Assembly (NCBI GenBank): GCA_964058845.1
Contig: CAXKVR010000045.1
Coordinates: 62,001-126,000, forward strand
Reading direction: 5' to 3'
DNA from: Carex sylvatica
Lineage: Eukaryota; Streptophyta; Magnoliopsida; Poales; Cyperaceae
DNA length: 64,000 nucleotides
Notes under the pieces: model-generated
Told to the model about the DNA's origin: nothing
Databases searched by the model: none
The model's input: the letters and a program-made list of their open reading frames with translations, nothing else
Shown: positions 24,075-36,229 of the stretch, one piece after another
How positions within the stretch are numbered: the stretch's first letter is position 1
How the letters are laid out: each line of letters begins with the position of its first letter
Position numbers and translations under genes: made by a program

Positions 24075-27000
24075 TAATTCTTCGTTAAAAGCCACAAAGA
24101 TACAAAAACAAATTCAATCCGTTCTACTTGACTTGTTTTCTCATGAAACTATGATCTTTGAATGACTGTTTGCCAATTTAATTTAATGTCGGTAAAATAT
24201 GAATAAAACTAATTCTTGATTAATTTTGTTTTATAATGAATAATTTATGTACATAGGCAAACTGTCCTGAACTCATTATCTTTTTCTTGTACAGTTCTTC
24301 TCATCAGCAATTAATAGTGGGACATTGAGAGATTGAGACTAGAGACCTTTTTAAAAGAATAAGTGATTGGTTGTTATTGCACCATGTAGTGTGTGTGTAT
24401 TCAAGTCTATAGGTCTCTCACGAGATAAATAAGCCCAAATATTTAATCTTTGTATTTCCATAACTGTAGGGATGCATGTATAATGTTAGTCACAAAGTTG
24501 TACAAGTTTCAGGAGCACAAGTTGTACGTAAGATCTCTAAAATGATTTTGGTCAGACTTAAGAGATCTCTTAAAAGAGAAAATTTAGGAACCGACTCTGC
24601 TGTTCTCTAAATAGGAGAGCAGAACTATGTTATTTTAAATCGAACTATTTATTTGTATTAAGATCCGTGCATAAAAATTTAACGGTCTGATTTTAAATAA
24701 TAGAGTCATGTTCTTCTATTTGGAGAGCAGCGAAATCGAATCCAAAATCCAGAAGGACCTGCGTGATAATTATAGGAATCCGTTACTAAAAACTCATGCA
24801 CTTAAAAAGAAAAAGACGATAATATTTTTTTTTTTTATGAGACTATTCGTTGTGTACGATTAAAGACATGACAAGCACTGGAAGTGACTGAAGAAATTAA
24901 AAGGACTCGGGTGGCGGGGTCTTTAGACATTTAATGTCAAATTCTCTGCATTTGGAAATCTATTTTATAGGTAGCTATTCAAATTGAACACCTTGAGTAG
25001 TAGGACGGATAGAGTAGAAACATATTTATACATGTTAAGAATTGATTTTATTTTATTTTATTTTTATTAGATAAAATTATCAGATAACAAAATAGTAGTA
25101 ACAAATAATATAAAATATAATAATTAATTTATTATATTTTACAAATAGAACTTCCAAACTCATTCATTTTACACATATGCAACCACATTACTAATAAACA
25201 AAAAATATGCAATCAGTTTCAACTAAATTATTTTTTTAATAAAGCAAGACAATTTAAAAAACACAAATATCCTTTCGAACAAATTCAATTATTTAATTAA
25301 ATAATAAAACATGCAAATAAAAATAATATCTTTAATATTTTTCTTATAATAAAAATACATGAGCAATTATTGTTCAAACATTATAATACGAAATATCATG
25401 CAAATAAATTATATCATCACTAATTATTGCTCAAATATTACCATATAATTTTATTTTATATAATTACCCTATAGGTAAGGTAATGGATACGAAATATCAT
25501 TTATCTGTATCCTTTATCTAACGGAAAAATTCTTATCCATACCCACACCCAATAAGCTAACAAAAAAAAATCTTATTCATATCTGCCTTATCAAATACGG
25601 TACAGGCAGAATAAACAGTTAAAAGGATATATTAAATTATTCCTCAAATTTATTTTAAACAAAAATCTCGGACAAGCCAGAGGGCAGTGCAGAAAAACAA
25701 AATACCAAGTTTATTTTTAAAATTAAGATATGTTATGTTAAAACTTGTTTTAAAAAATATTATAACCAATTAACGATTATAAGAATACCAAAAATAAAAC
25801 TAAAATATTTTATTTAAAATTTTAGATAGGTTGTGCATTAACTTTAATAAAATTTGAAATCGATTGATTACTATTCAAAAGTTAAAAGAAATGAACAGTA
25901 TAAATTTGACAACAACATTTATCAAATATGAGAAGCATATTTACAATTTTATTTTTAATTTTTAATTATTACTTATACCCGTTATGGCTACCTTTACAAG
26001 TAAAAAAAAATCATGAATTTTTTTAGAAAGGCTCGTAATATATTTCAGTCATTCAGTGTCATTGTCTTGCCAATGTTTACTAATTACTAATGTTAACTAT
26101 TGTGGACGCACGTGTAAATTCTTTGAATAATTGTATGATTATAATTGTAGGAATGCTTTTTCTAGATGTTGACATATCAAGTAAAACTAAATCAATGAGG
26201 AAGCTTGAACAACAACATTTTTGGATGAGCTTGGTGTACCCCTATTACAGGGGCATATATCACTTTCATTCAAATTTCCATGTCTTTCAGTATTGCTCTC
26301 AATTTCTCTAAGGAATTTCATTTTCTCTGTTTCTTATTATCGCCTTGACTAAGAATAGCGTGCACTTTTCATTTTGAATTTGAAAGCCACACAGCCAATT
26401 ACAAAGACTCATAATGTTCTTCTGTTTGACCATTCCTCAGAGAAAATTATGTAATAGGAATATGACACTATATATAGTTGTTCTCTAATACGTAAAAACA
26501 AACACGAGAGAATCTAGAAAAAAACAATTCACATCAGTTTGAAATCAACAGTCAAAGAAGACTGTTCCTCATGATAAAGAAGTTTGACTCCATGTTGGAA
26601 ATTCAAAATTAACACCACCTAGCCTTGTACATCAGCTCAGTATGAGCTAACCATTTTGGATAAGGTTGTTTGACTGTTGACCGCATTTTGTGAGATAATA
26701 AAGTAATTAAGTAACTAACCTTTGACAGTTTATCACGCAACGGAAACTATAAATCCGGTAATGTTTTCAAACCAATTAAAAATAGTTTCTCCTTAGACAC
26801 GGGCTATTCGTTGCCTTGTGCTTTTTTGCTTTGCTCTTGTTTGATTCTTTCTAATTTCTATGATAGTGAAATCGAATAAATGTTGTTAGTTGGGCTGTCG
26901 TCTGTTATTAGTTAAAAGTACCAACTCATTTAAAGTCCATAGTTAAGTTTTGGGCTGAGCCTGGGCTGGTATCATTTTCCAATTTGAAGACACAAATATG

Positions 27001-27400
27001 ATCTCAGCCTTATCAGCCCATTACCTTGCCTAATAAACGATACAGCAGAGATACCTGGTTAGCTGGTTCTCTCTTCCCGGATCTCTGTAACAGATCCTGT
27101 TGCAAGTCACATACGAACGAGCTTACTAGAACATAATATTTATGGGCCCCCAGAAATCAGTACTTTTGTAATTGTCTTTCGGTATGAATTATGAAACAGT
27201 AATTGAGACCAGACGTCAGACCCTTTTTCTGTTGCTGTGCTGCTTTGTCAGCGGCTCAGCGCTGCGGCACTCTCTCTCTTGGTCCGCATACAAACAAGCA
27301 CATCTTCCAGAGTCCAAATTTGCTCTGTCAAAAAAACTTGGTAATAGAAGTACGCAACGAGTCAGAACTACGTTGAATCAGTAACCGCTTCATAGTAAGT
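24075..27400. other. Long AT-rich intergenic stretch
   Basis: No supportable gene on either strand. Open frames here (for example about 26090-26311) are short, lack domains and sit in AT-rich sequence. A weak 'ggatacgaaatatcatttatctgtatcc' inverted feature occurs near 25488-25520. I see no element boundaries. Confidence 0.5.
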
Positions 27401-27758
27401 CACAGAATTCTCTCTACGGAAGAATGAGGCCCCATCTCCACCCACGCAGAAAAAGCGGGCAGTCATAAGAGAGATTGTCGCAAGTGCGCACCGCGGTGAC
27501 CACACCGCTCCCCCCATCGTTTTCCTCCAAACTTCCAAAGTTCCAATCCCCTTTTCAATTAGCTCCGATTACTTGCCAAAACCCAAACCCACCAAAGTCC
27601 CCAACCTAGGGTTTCTAACAACCCCCGACAAATCGTTTCTTCTTCGGTTGAGCAGTGCTACAGTAGTCGCAGAGCTTAAAAGTTGGGAGATTTGGTTGAC
27701 TTCCTCTATTTTTTTTTCGGATTTTGTTGGAAAATTGGTACGATGGTGCGGGTCTTGG

Positions 27759-30066
27759 ATGGGGAGTAGAGAAGGAGGGGCACGGGGCGCAGAAGATGGT
27801 ACGGGTTTGGTTAACGGGATGCCGAGCTTCTCTTCTTTGCTTCCAGTGGCTCAATCAGTGTATGTCGATTATATCAAACAAGTTCTGCTTCCTTCTCTAC
27901 TTCTTTTGTACTAGTTAATTATTTGTTGTTAGTAGTTAGTACGTTGTAGTTTTTGAGAACGGCTACCCTGTTATATACTGATTTCTTTTGTTATTGTCTT
28001 TGAAAGTATTTAAGAACTGGAGGCTTTGCACTCAGGTAACTTAGGGTCCAACACATAAGTAATGCATTTTGAATTCCCGTACTTCTCCTAGAGTCAACCT
28101 TGTTGAAGTTTGACAAGTAACGTTACTTTACGTACTATTTTTGGTATTGTGTAATTGTTGTTAATAGTATTGCCAAATGTCCACAAGGTATTGGTATCTC
28201 TATAATACAATTTATTCTGAGTTAGTTATCTAATTACTTGTTATAGTGTGCAAGAGAATAGAATGCTTCCAAGGATCTCTGATTTTGAGGCAATAGAAAG
28301 GTCAATTGGAATCCAGGTAGAAGATCTCCCCAGCCAATCTAGAAGTATGCAGTTTTTTTTGTTTTCTCTCTTTCTCCTAATCCTTATTGGTCTTGTCATC
28401 ATTAGATTATTTCTATCACTACTGTGTAAAACCTTTTGCTTAATTCCTTATTTCTCAGACCCTTTATTTAACATAAGATCGTCAATACAAGGCAATCCTT
28501 CTGAACCATCTCAGATCGGTGCACCTAACCAGGTGATAGTCTCTTCATTTATACTTGACGTACCTTTTTTAAAATATAATGCCAATTTTCAGTTTTTTTA
28601 TCACTAACAACTTTTATTTATGGTCTCCAAGACTGTCACCTTAGCAGATATTTCACCATCATCTAGGTTTGCACCTGTCAATTTGGGCCCACAATCCAAC
28701 CTGGCAAACCTTCCTGCTGGCCATTTTGAAAATTGGGGTGAGTCCAACATGGCTGATGGTAGCCCAAGAACGGACACATCAACAGATGTTGATACTGATG
28801 AGAGAAACAATATGGTCACATAAATTATCTTCAGTTTCTTCTTTTGTAATTAAAAAAATAATAAACTTCTTGGCATCATATTATAACCTTTGATGTTGAA
28901 TGTGCAGTTAGAACAAGGACAACATGCATTGGGGGCTTCTGATTCTGATAGGTCAAAAGAGAAATCTGGAGATCAGAAAGTAATGACCGAAAATTTCCCT
29001 GTTGATTATGAATTGTGTCAATTCTGTGTATTTAATATATTGACTGATTATGTGAAAATTTATTTGTAGACGCTTCGGAGGCTTGCTCAGAATCGCGAGG
29101 CAGCAAGAAAAAGCCGTCTCCGAAAGAAGGTATACCTATTTCTTTTTAATTATGATAAAGGGGACGAACAATTGTGAGAAGTTACTGCTTTCAATACAGA
29201 ATATGAGCTGTCTAACTAGTGGTTGTGGGTAATCCTATATGCTGGTTGGAACTCAATTATAGTTCTCTCTTTTTTTTTAGCTAGACCCTTACTTTTCATA
29301 GAGTAATACAACTCTTAGTGCATTTTCACTTGCACTTTATTAAAGTATTTGCAGACTTGGTGCTTCATAAGTTTTATTTAGCAAGTTTTTTTGTATTATC
29401 AATTATGTGTTTGCTTATTTCTTTGGTTACTGATTTATTTTTTCGTCAAAGGCATATGTACAACAACTGGAGAATAGCAGGCTGAAGCTTACCCAACTGG
29501 AGCAAGAACTACAGAGGGCTCGCCAGCAGGTAATCAATTTCGTCAATCACTTTTAGAAATATCTATTATTGTCAAGGATCACTTTCTATCTGGGAGTAAT
29601 ACTGAGCAACATCGTTGTATATATACATATTTTACTTTGTAGGGGATCTTTATCTCTGGCTCTGTTGATCAAAGTCATGCTATGAGTGGAAATGGTAATA
29701 CCAGTTCCTTTGTTCTCCCTTTTATATGCAATGCAACTGTTAAATCTTTTAGTAACATGAATTTTTTCTTGCAGGCGCGTTGGCCTTTGACATGGAATAT
29801 GCTAGGTGGCTAGAAGAGCACAACCGCAAGATAAATGAGCTTAGAACTGCAGTTAATGCACATGCAAGTGATACAGATCTACGAGCCATTGTTGATGCGA
29901 TAATGTCACATTATGATGAGATATTCAGGTTAAAGGGGATTGCTGCCAAGGCTGATGTATTTCATGTTCTCTCTGGTATGTGGAAGACACCTGCTGAGAG
30001 GTGCTTCCTTTGGTTAGGTGGTTTTCGTCCCTCTGAGCTTCTGAAGGTACAAAATTTAAGCTTATA

Positions 30067-30100
<34 letters not shown>

Positions 30101-30515
30101 TGACTAATATGCATTCGTATGCATATGGGCCGAAATACATACGGTCCAAATTTGAAATTTCAAAATCCAAAAAGTCGATCTGAACCGTTAATCTTGTTCT
30201 CCATATTAATATGTGCTTGGAGACCAAATTTTACATTTTTCTGAATTTTTTTACTATTTATTAAGCCACTTTGAAAATTGCTGATTCAACAGTGGCTTAA
30301 CAAAACAGTAAAATCAGCGGCCACCGTTGGATCAACAATTTTCAAAGTGGCTTAAGAAATAGTAAAAAAATTCAGAAAAATGTAAAATTTGGTCCCCAAG
30401 CACATATTAATATGGAGAACAAGATGAATGGTTCAGATCAACTTTTTGGATTTTGAAATTTCAAATTTGGACTGTATGTATTTCGGCCCATATGCATACG
30501 AATGCATATTAGTCA

Positions 30516-30547
<32 letters not shown>

Positions 30548-32626
30548 TTTTTTTTTTTGTATTTCATGATAAAGATGTGAAATTATTTTCAGCTTTAATC
30601 ATATCCATAGCTCATCATTTAATAGATTTAAAATTAAGTTCAAGCTGTTGGCTTGTCTTTGGTTTCATTTATACAAGTGTTGTAAAAAACGCCTGTGACT
30701 GCCGATTTATCGGTGATGGTAGCCAAACTGTCATGCATACCCTTAACGGAGGCATGTTTGCGGTGGAAAACGTTTAATCGGCCATTTTTCCCGATTAATT
30801 GGCCGTTTTACCGATTAATCGGCCGATTATTCCCGTTTATTCCAATTTATTTCAGTTTTTTTTTTTTTCACATTGACTTTTTTTTTTGTGATAGTGTGTG
30901 ATAATAAGTTTTATAAATCATGTATTGCAGTTTTGTTTGTGCTTGGACATACATTCAATATTTTTTATATATGTTTTTTCTTCTTACTTAAAATTGATTA
31001 ATTCTTCTTCTATTTATTTATCATATATATTTCTTACTAATTACTGATGTAATTTTTTCAATCAGTACGACATATTCATTTATGAAACTAAGTTGTCATT
31101 ATAAACTAAATTTAGTGATTTTATGTTGGAATGTTTCATTTCTTTCACATAATATGTTATTAGTATTTGAAAAAAGTTTAACTCTTGAATTTATTTTTTC
31201 ATTAAATAAATGTGTTACTAACACATGTAAAGTGTTTATGTGTTAAAAAAAAGAAGTGTAGTGTCATGTTATAATAATGAAATTAAGTTAAATTAAGTTT
31301 ATTTGATAAGTTTAATGAGTTAAATAAATTATTTTTAATAAATTATGATATATATACATAAATTTAATAAAAGCGTTAAATTTCCCGCATAATTCCGATT
31401 AATAGGCCGCATACCGATTAATCGCTTGGCGGTACCTCGTCCGTCCGACGACCGCATACCGTTATTTACAACACTGATTTATACCATGCAGTGATGCAAC
31501 AATTTAGAGTGTGAAATGAGAAAATGCCCTTGCACTTGATGTGGCTTAAACACTTTTGTTTAATTTTTTCTTTCGTCTCGAAGTGTGATTTTATTATTAT
31601 TTTTTTTCTGATTCCTTAATAAGATAAGGACTACAAGTTATTGAAACAAGGAACTATAAAGGTGTTCTTTAACTTCATTAGCATGGGCTTCTCTTTTGTA
31701 AATTTATGTACTTATATTGTGCATGTTATGAACTTCAGAAGATTGGAAAATTTTATGGAACAATGACAAATTTGCAGCTACTAAGCACCCAGCTGGAGCC
31801 ACTGACAGAGCAGCAGATGTCAGGCCTATGCAACGTACTGCAATCATCCCAACAGGCCGAAGACGCCCTTTCGCAAGGCATGGAGGCTCTGCAGCAGTCT
31901 CTGGCTGAGACTTTGGCCGGGTCGCTGGGCCCCTCTGGCTCTTCAGGCAATGTGGCGAACTACATGGGCCAGATGGCCATGGCCATGGGCAAACTTGGCA
32001 CTCTGGAAAATTTTCTTCGCCAGGTATTTAACTACTTTTCTCAAAGGAACTGTACTTAGTTTGTAAAGTGATGTGCTGTGTCTGGGTTATTGTGAATTGG
32101 TCAAGTGAAAAACCAGTCAGTATGAACCTGCAATAGCTGCTTCTGTATAATTGCAGTAGATGATGGATTGTTTTCAGACTGAGCAAACATTAAGCATGTT
32201 GATATATCCCTCTGAAATTTCTACTTGATTGTATCACTTTCTACCCTAAAGGTCAACTTATCCTTGTAAGGGTATCATAACTATAATATTGTGCAGCTTA
32301 TTTTACACTGGTTTTATCTTGTTCTTTTTACTGAACCTTTTCTAGAAATACTGAACATATGTGGTGAAGTTGCAACTGTTCAGTTGCAGCAAAACTCATT
32401 TATGTTGTTATTTTGCATTGTCAAGTAACTCACATTAGAGCTACAATGTCCATTTGCATCTTCCATTTGTTTATTACAGGCTGACAACCTGAGGCAGCAG
32501 ACACTGCAACAAATACAGCGTATATTAACAATACGCCAGTGTGCACGGGGCCACCTTGTCATAGCTGACTATTCATCCCGTCTCCGTGCCTTGAGTTCCC
32601 TGTGGCTTGCTCGACCTCGGGAGTAG
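27759..32626 (+). CDS. TGA-class bZIP transcription factor, TGA2.1-type with long N-terminus (11 coding exons)
   Basis: Spliced from 27759-27859, 28247-28344, 28459-28532, 28632-28814, 28908-28979, 29070-29129, 29452-29529, 29643-29694, 29775-30046, 31778-32023 and 32480-32626. The total is 1383 nt or 460 aa, all frames joining and all introns GT-AG. Residues 1-175 are the acidic N-terminal extension (GMPSFSSLLP near 20, GESNMADGSPRTDTSTDVD near 130), as in tobacco TGA2.1, which is of similar length. The bZIP is residues about 174-222: basic region RRLAQNREAARKSRLRKK, then a Leu zipper. The C-terminal DOG1-type domain (about 240-455) holds MWKTPAERCFLWLGGFRPSE and ends SSLWLARPRE. Family role: nuclear, binds TGACG (as-1) elements, partners NPR1 in salicylate defence and acts in xenobiotic responses. 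The exon 4 donor (GTCACA) is weak. Near the C-terminus RQCARGHLVI replaces the usual RQSARALLAI-like wording. The start is the first in-frame ATG. A polyadenylation signal AATAAA lies at 32679-32684. Confidence 0.93.
30067..30547. mobile_element. Foldback MITE inside TGA intron 9, family A
   Basis: A near-perfect palindrome. The left arm runs through (GA)n, then 'tgactaatatgcattcgtat', 'gggccgaaatacatac' and 'ggagaccaaattttacattt'. The right arm carries the exact complements in reverse order and ends in (CT)n(AT)n. A loop of about 30 bp near 30300 separates arms of roughly 210 bp. The inner half matches the MITEs at 4556-5155. It lies in the longest intron, 20 bp after the exon 9 donor. If transcribed in the pre-mRNA it would form a very long hairpin. 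Confidence 0.85.
30675..31476. mobile_element. hAT-type non-autonomous element in TGA intron 9
   Basis: The ends read AAGTGTTGTAAAAAACG and CGTTATTTACAACACTG (inverted, two mismatches). They are flanked by identical 8-bp ATTTATAC copies at 30667-30674 and 31477-31484. Subterminal regions have repeated 'ccgattaatcggcc' palindromic words (30775-30830 and 31395-31430), as is usual where hAT transposase binds. The 802-bp interior is AT-rich and non-coding. Confidence 0.85.
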
Positions 32627-33229
32627 AAATTTAGAAGGTGTCAAAATTGGGTTTTAGTTCCCATCATTGCAAAAGCTAAATAAATAACTACGAAGGAATT
32701 GCACATATGGTGGTGTCTTCACATCTGCGTGGTCATGTTTACAATGTACATTAGTTGTTGTAACTTGTAACTGTTTTATTTAATACATGCTTTGTAAGGA
32801 TTCTTTGAGATTACACCTAGAAATGTCATGGAACAACACTTTAATTCTGTTACTGGGTTGTGTAGATGGATTAGTGAACAACGCATACAATTGTGTATTT
32901 GAACAGTGGAAAAGAATTTACTATTGTTGGACATGCTTAGAAGTCCCATACAACTAAAGACCTGGTTCTTGAGGGAGTGCTGGACATGGCTTACTATTTT
33001 TTTTCTTTCCTTTTTGGTACTGGTGTATCTTCTAATGTTGTAATCGTAGTTGGTTTGTATTATTCTCGAGTAAAATTAGGAAATTTTAAATACTGATTTT
33101 TATTTTTTCGGCAGATTACTTCAAACTTCAAAGTCTAATTGAAAGATAAAAACAAAACAAACATCTATTTTTCTACGAGTAGGGTTAAAATCTCCTATTG
33201 GCTGTGTTTCATAATGCGTCGAATTGTTC
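32627..33229. other. TGA gene 3' UTR and downstream flank
   Basis: Contains AATAAA at 32679-32684 and a weaker TTTAATACA-type signal near 32780, so the transcript probably ends before about 32830. Nothing else recognised. Confidence 0.5.
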
Positions 33230-33655
33230 AACATAATATTCATTTTACTTCATATTAAAATGTACTTGATAATAAATTTTATAATTTTTATAATTCTTTC
33301 AACATGATATTCATTTTAATTCATATTAAAATGTTCATTTTACTTCATATTAAAATGTTCATTTTACTTCATATTAAAATGTTCATTTTACTTCATATGA
33401 AAATGTGCTTGATAATAAATTTTATAATTTTTATAATTCTTTCAACATGATATTCATTTTAATTCATATTAAAATGTGCTTGATAATAAATTTTATAATT
33501 CTTTTACAAAATGTCCAGAGTATAAAACCACTATTTTTAAATGTTCCATAATATTTTGAAAATAGTGATTTTGTATTTATTTTAAAAATAGCAAAAAAGT
33601 TTAAAAAAATATAACAAGCACATTTTAATATGAAGATCATATTGAGCTGCTCGGA
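33230..33655. repeat. AT-rich tandem repeats within a MITE-like stretch
   Basis: A 24-25 bp unit, 'ttcattttacttcatattaa' plus 'aatg', repeats about four times at 33318-33412. It lies within a larger direct duplication ('cttgataataaattttataa' at about 33267, 33410 and 33478). The outer ends contain 'gcacattttaatatgaagatc', related to the family A MITE wording. Confidence 0.6.
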
Positions 33656-34015
33656 TAGTGTGAAAAAAACGTGCCGTGCCGTGACCAAAATTATGAGGGA
33701 TGGTCACGGCACGCGAATGGTCACGGCACACGAGTCACGCCGTGACTCACGTGCCGTGACCAAGTCGTGCCGTGACTTGCGTGCCGTGATCAAGTCGGTG
33801 CTCCTAGTCTCCTACCTTCTCCCGTTCCGTGCCGTGACGAAGGTAATTTCCGTGCCGTGCCGTGCCGTGTCTTCTTTGCTAACAATTGCTCACGACACGC
33901 GAATGATTACGGCACGGGACACGCGAGGCACGACACGTATCTGACATCCGTGCCGTGCCGGAGCCGTGCCGTTCCGTGACGGAACTGGCTCCGGCGTGCC
34001 ATTTTTCCCACTCTA
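33656..34015. mobile_element. Short hAT-like MITE rich in GTGCCGTGAC words
   Basis: The ends read TAGTGTGAAAAAAACGTGCC and, inverted, TAGAGTGGGAAAAATGGCAC. The flanks TGCTCGGA (33648-33655) and CGCTCAGA (34016-34023) differ at two of eight positions, consistent with an older 8-bp duplication. The 360-bp body is GC-rich and consists largely of direct and inverted copies of 'cgtgccgtgac/gtcacggcac'. Open frames across it are by-products of the repeat. Confidence 0.65.
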
Positions 34016-34511
34016 CGCTCAGATCGAGTGTTTATAAAGATAACGATGTTGGGGCATGACAGGCACAAAACCGATGGGACATTTTAACTCTATTCTCTAC
34101 TACATGACTGGTGTCAAAATGTGCTTATGATATAGCTTATTACGTTGGGGATTAATTTATGGCATCCCATTTTTCCTTGATGTTTACTCAGAAAATTATA
34201 AACTGATGTATCTTATATCAATTACTTAGCACAAAACCTTTGTTTCTTTTTTCCGATCAATAGGTAAATCTGATCTGGTAAACTCGCAAAAACACAAAAA
34301 CATCCAAAACAAGATTAAAGTAGGAATGACAAATATAGAGGTTTATAACAGAAAGGTAACAGTGGAAGCAAGACTAGTGGATATCCATATAACACGGAAA
34401 ATAGAACGAAATCCCACGTCTCACCTCTTTAAATGCTAAACGCCCCAAAAGTAATTTGAGGGTGTGTATTTCCGAAGGATTTCACCACCTCCCTACCTTT
34501 TGATATCCCCT
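34016..34511. other. Upstream region of the NOI gene
   Basis: Probably contains its promoter and 5' UTR. No clear TATA box stands at a persuasive distance. No other gene. Confidence 0.4.
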
Positions 34512-35597
34512 ATGGCGTATCGCCAGGCGTATCGCAAGGAGGTACAAAACAGCAAAAAACAATAGAAAAAGATTAAAGCTTAGAAAAAGTTAAATTTTTT
34601 TTTTGTCACTTTATTTTGAATTTGTGTTTTTGCAGCCAACTTTGGTTTGCTTTTGGAAAAATATTCACATGCCTCATTGTTGCGATCCCCATCTCATTGA
34701 TCATATTAATATAATTCACATAAATTAACATGTGCTTCAGCGTTAAGTTTCTAATTCATAGCTAATTGTATCGTTGCATTTCCCCCTTTATCAGAAGGAC
34801 AAATATATGGTTGTTCCTAAATTTGGAGGGTGGGACAAGAAGTCGGGCATGCCGGATTACTCCATGGTGTTTTCCCGTGCCCGTGCAAACAGGAAACATC
34901 AAAAGTCTGGAGCAAGGCCTGCCAGCCTTGGCAATGAATCCGATCTTCTGACATATCGCCACTATGATGATCATGATGATGAACCTATTAAGGTATGCAT
35001 CCCATTAGGTTTGCTCTTCCCATTCTTCAATTTATATTCTGAGTTTACTATATCTGGTCCCAAATAAGTGTGTTTTTTTTTTGCTTGCATTTCTGCTACA
35101 TTGAAGTCATAACCAACTAATAGAGTGCTTCTTGGATCGCAACAATTGGGACATTGAAGTTTAAAATTTTGAAAAAAAATAACTAGTTAATAGTGTACAC
35201 TATCAAAATATTACATTTGTCTTTTCTTATTACTCTAATTAAGCTAAATTCTGGTATAAGGATAGAAGTTAAATTGCAACTAACAGCCCGGTTGATTTTT
35301 GGGTATTGTATAGAACTTCCCTTTTCTGGGTCATTTTTTGTTGGCGTTTACTCTTATTGCTTAATTTGTCCTCAAGCAACTAGAGATGGTTTGGTACCTT
35401 GGATTATCCTTTAATTTGCTCCGACTCATTTTCGGCCTACAAAAACAACCAGTCAAATAGTACAGCAGTAAGTTTAGTAAGTTTTAGAGAGCATTTATAA
35501 TGTATTAAGCCTCTGTAATGATTTTCTTTTTTGTTTTTCCATACAGTTCAAGAAGAAAAAGAAGTTGCTACGCTATCTTTGTTGTATCATGATCTGA
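34512..35597 (+). CDS. NOI-domain protein, RIN4-like family (3 exons)
   Basis: Proposed exons are 34512-34541 (MAYRQAYRKE), 34795-34992 and 35547-35597, giving 92 aa with GT-AG introns in phase 0. Exon 2 holds the NOI core: VPKFGGWDKKSGMPDYSMVF followed by SRARANRKHQKSG (residues about 17-49), then an acidic His/Asp stretch (HYDDHDDE). The C-terminus is polybasic FKKKKKLLRYLCC plus IMI. A double Cys beside basic residues is the family's usual S-acylation and membrane anchor. RIN4, the best known member, is a plasma-membrane immune hub cleaved by AvrRpt2 at a site within the NOI domain. Small single-NOI members are less studied. Exon 1 is the least certain part, inferred from an ATG, a GTACAA donor and frame. 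Intron 2 and exon 3 were later duplicated into the array to the right. Confidence 0.8.
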
Positions 35598-36229
35598 TTT
35601 TACAGCTAGATACTCTTTAAGATTCATCGGCAAATATTCTAAACTCTCCAGTCCAGACATTGTACAATACTATTTTTATGTATTGAACTGATATTTGTCA
35701 GCTATTTTTCCACTAATATAACAATGTTGTATGCAAGGGCGGATATTCCCTTGCCTTAGCCAAATAAACACAAGGGTAGGTACCAGTGTTAAAAAATAAA
35801 TAAAACACAAAACAAAACAAGAAGAAAAGGAAGAACAGATCAATAGAAAGCTTTATCTGCAGCACAACAAAACAAGTCTTTCAGCAATGAACATCTGAAT
35901 AGAAGTTGACCATTAATATATCTTACAATGGAACCCGGCTACTATGACATCAGAGTCATTTGAACCTAAATGACACTAACTCTAAAACCTATTAGATAGG
36001 CTTTAAATGATGAATCCATACCGTTCAAACCGAACTACTTGATGAGGGTGACGCGTTTACATGCAAAGTTTATAATTTTTTGAATTTATTTAATATTTTA
36101 ATATCAAGTCAAGTGGTCACATGCAGGGTCTTTTTAAGTTAATTTTAATGCATTTATTTTTCATCAGTTTTTAAAATTTACAATTTATTTTAATAATTAA
36201 TATTAAAGTGAGATTTGACACAATGTAGA
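35598..36229. other. NOI gene 3' flank, source of duplicated sequence
   Basis: Contains AATAAA at 35763-35768. The part 35620-35930 ('gtacaatactatttttatgt', 'gcggatattcccttgcctt', 'caagtctttcagcaat') reappears at 44870-45110, showing that the gene's 3' end was copied. No additional gene. Confidence 0.6.

Noticed and set aside
30067..30547. microRNA precursor
   Set aside because: The hairpin is too long and too perfect, and belongs to a dispersed MITE family. siRNA production is more likely than a miRNA.
33630..33944. 104-codon frame with repeated AVTK and RD phrases
   Set aside because: It is a by-product of the GTGCCGTGAC repeats in a MITE.
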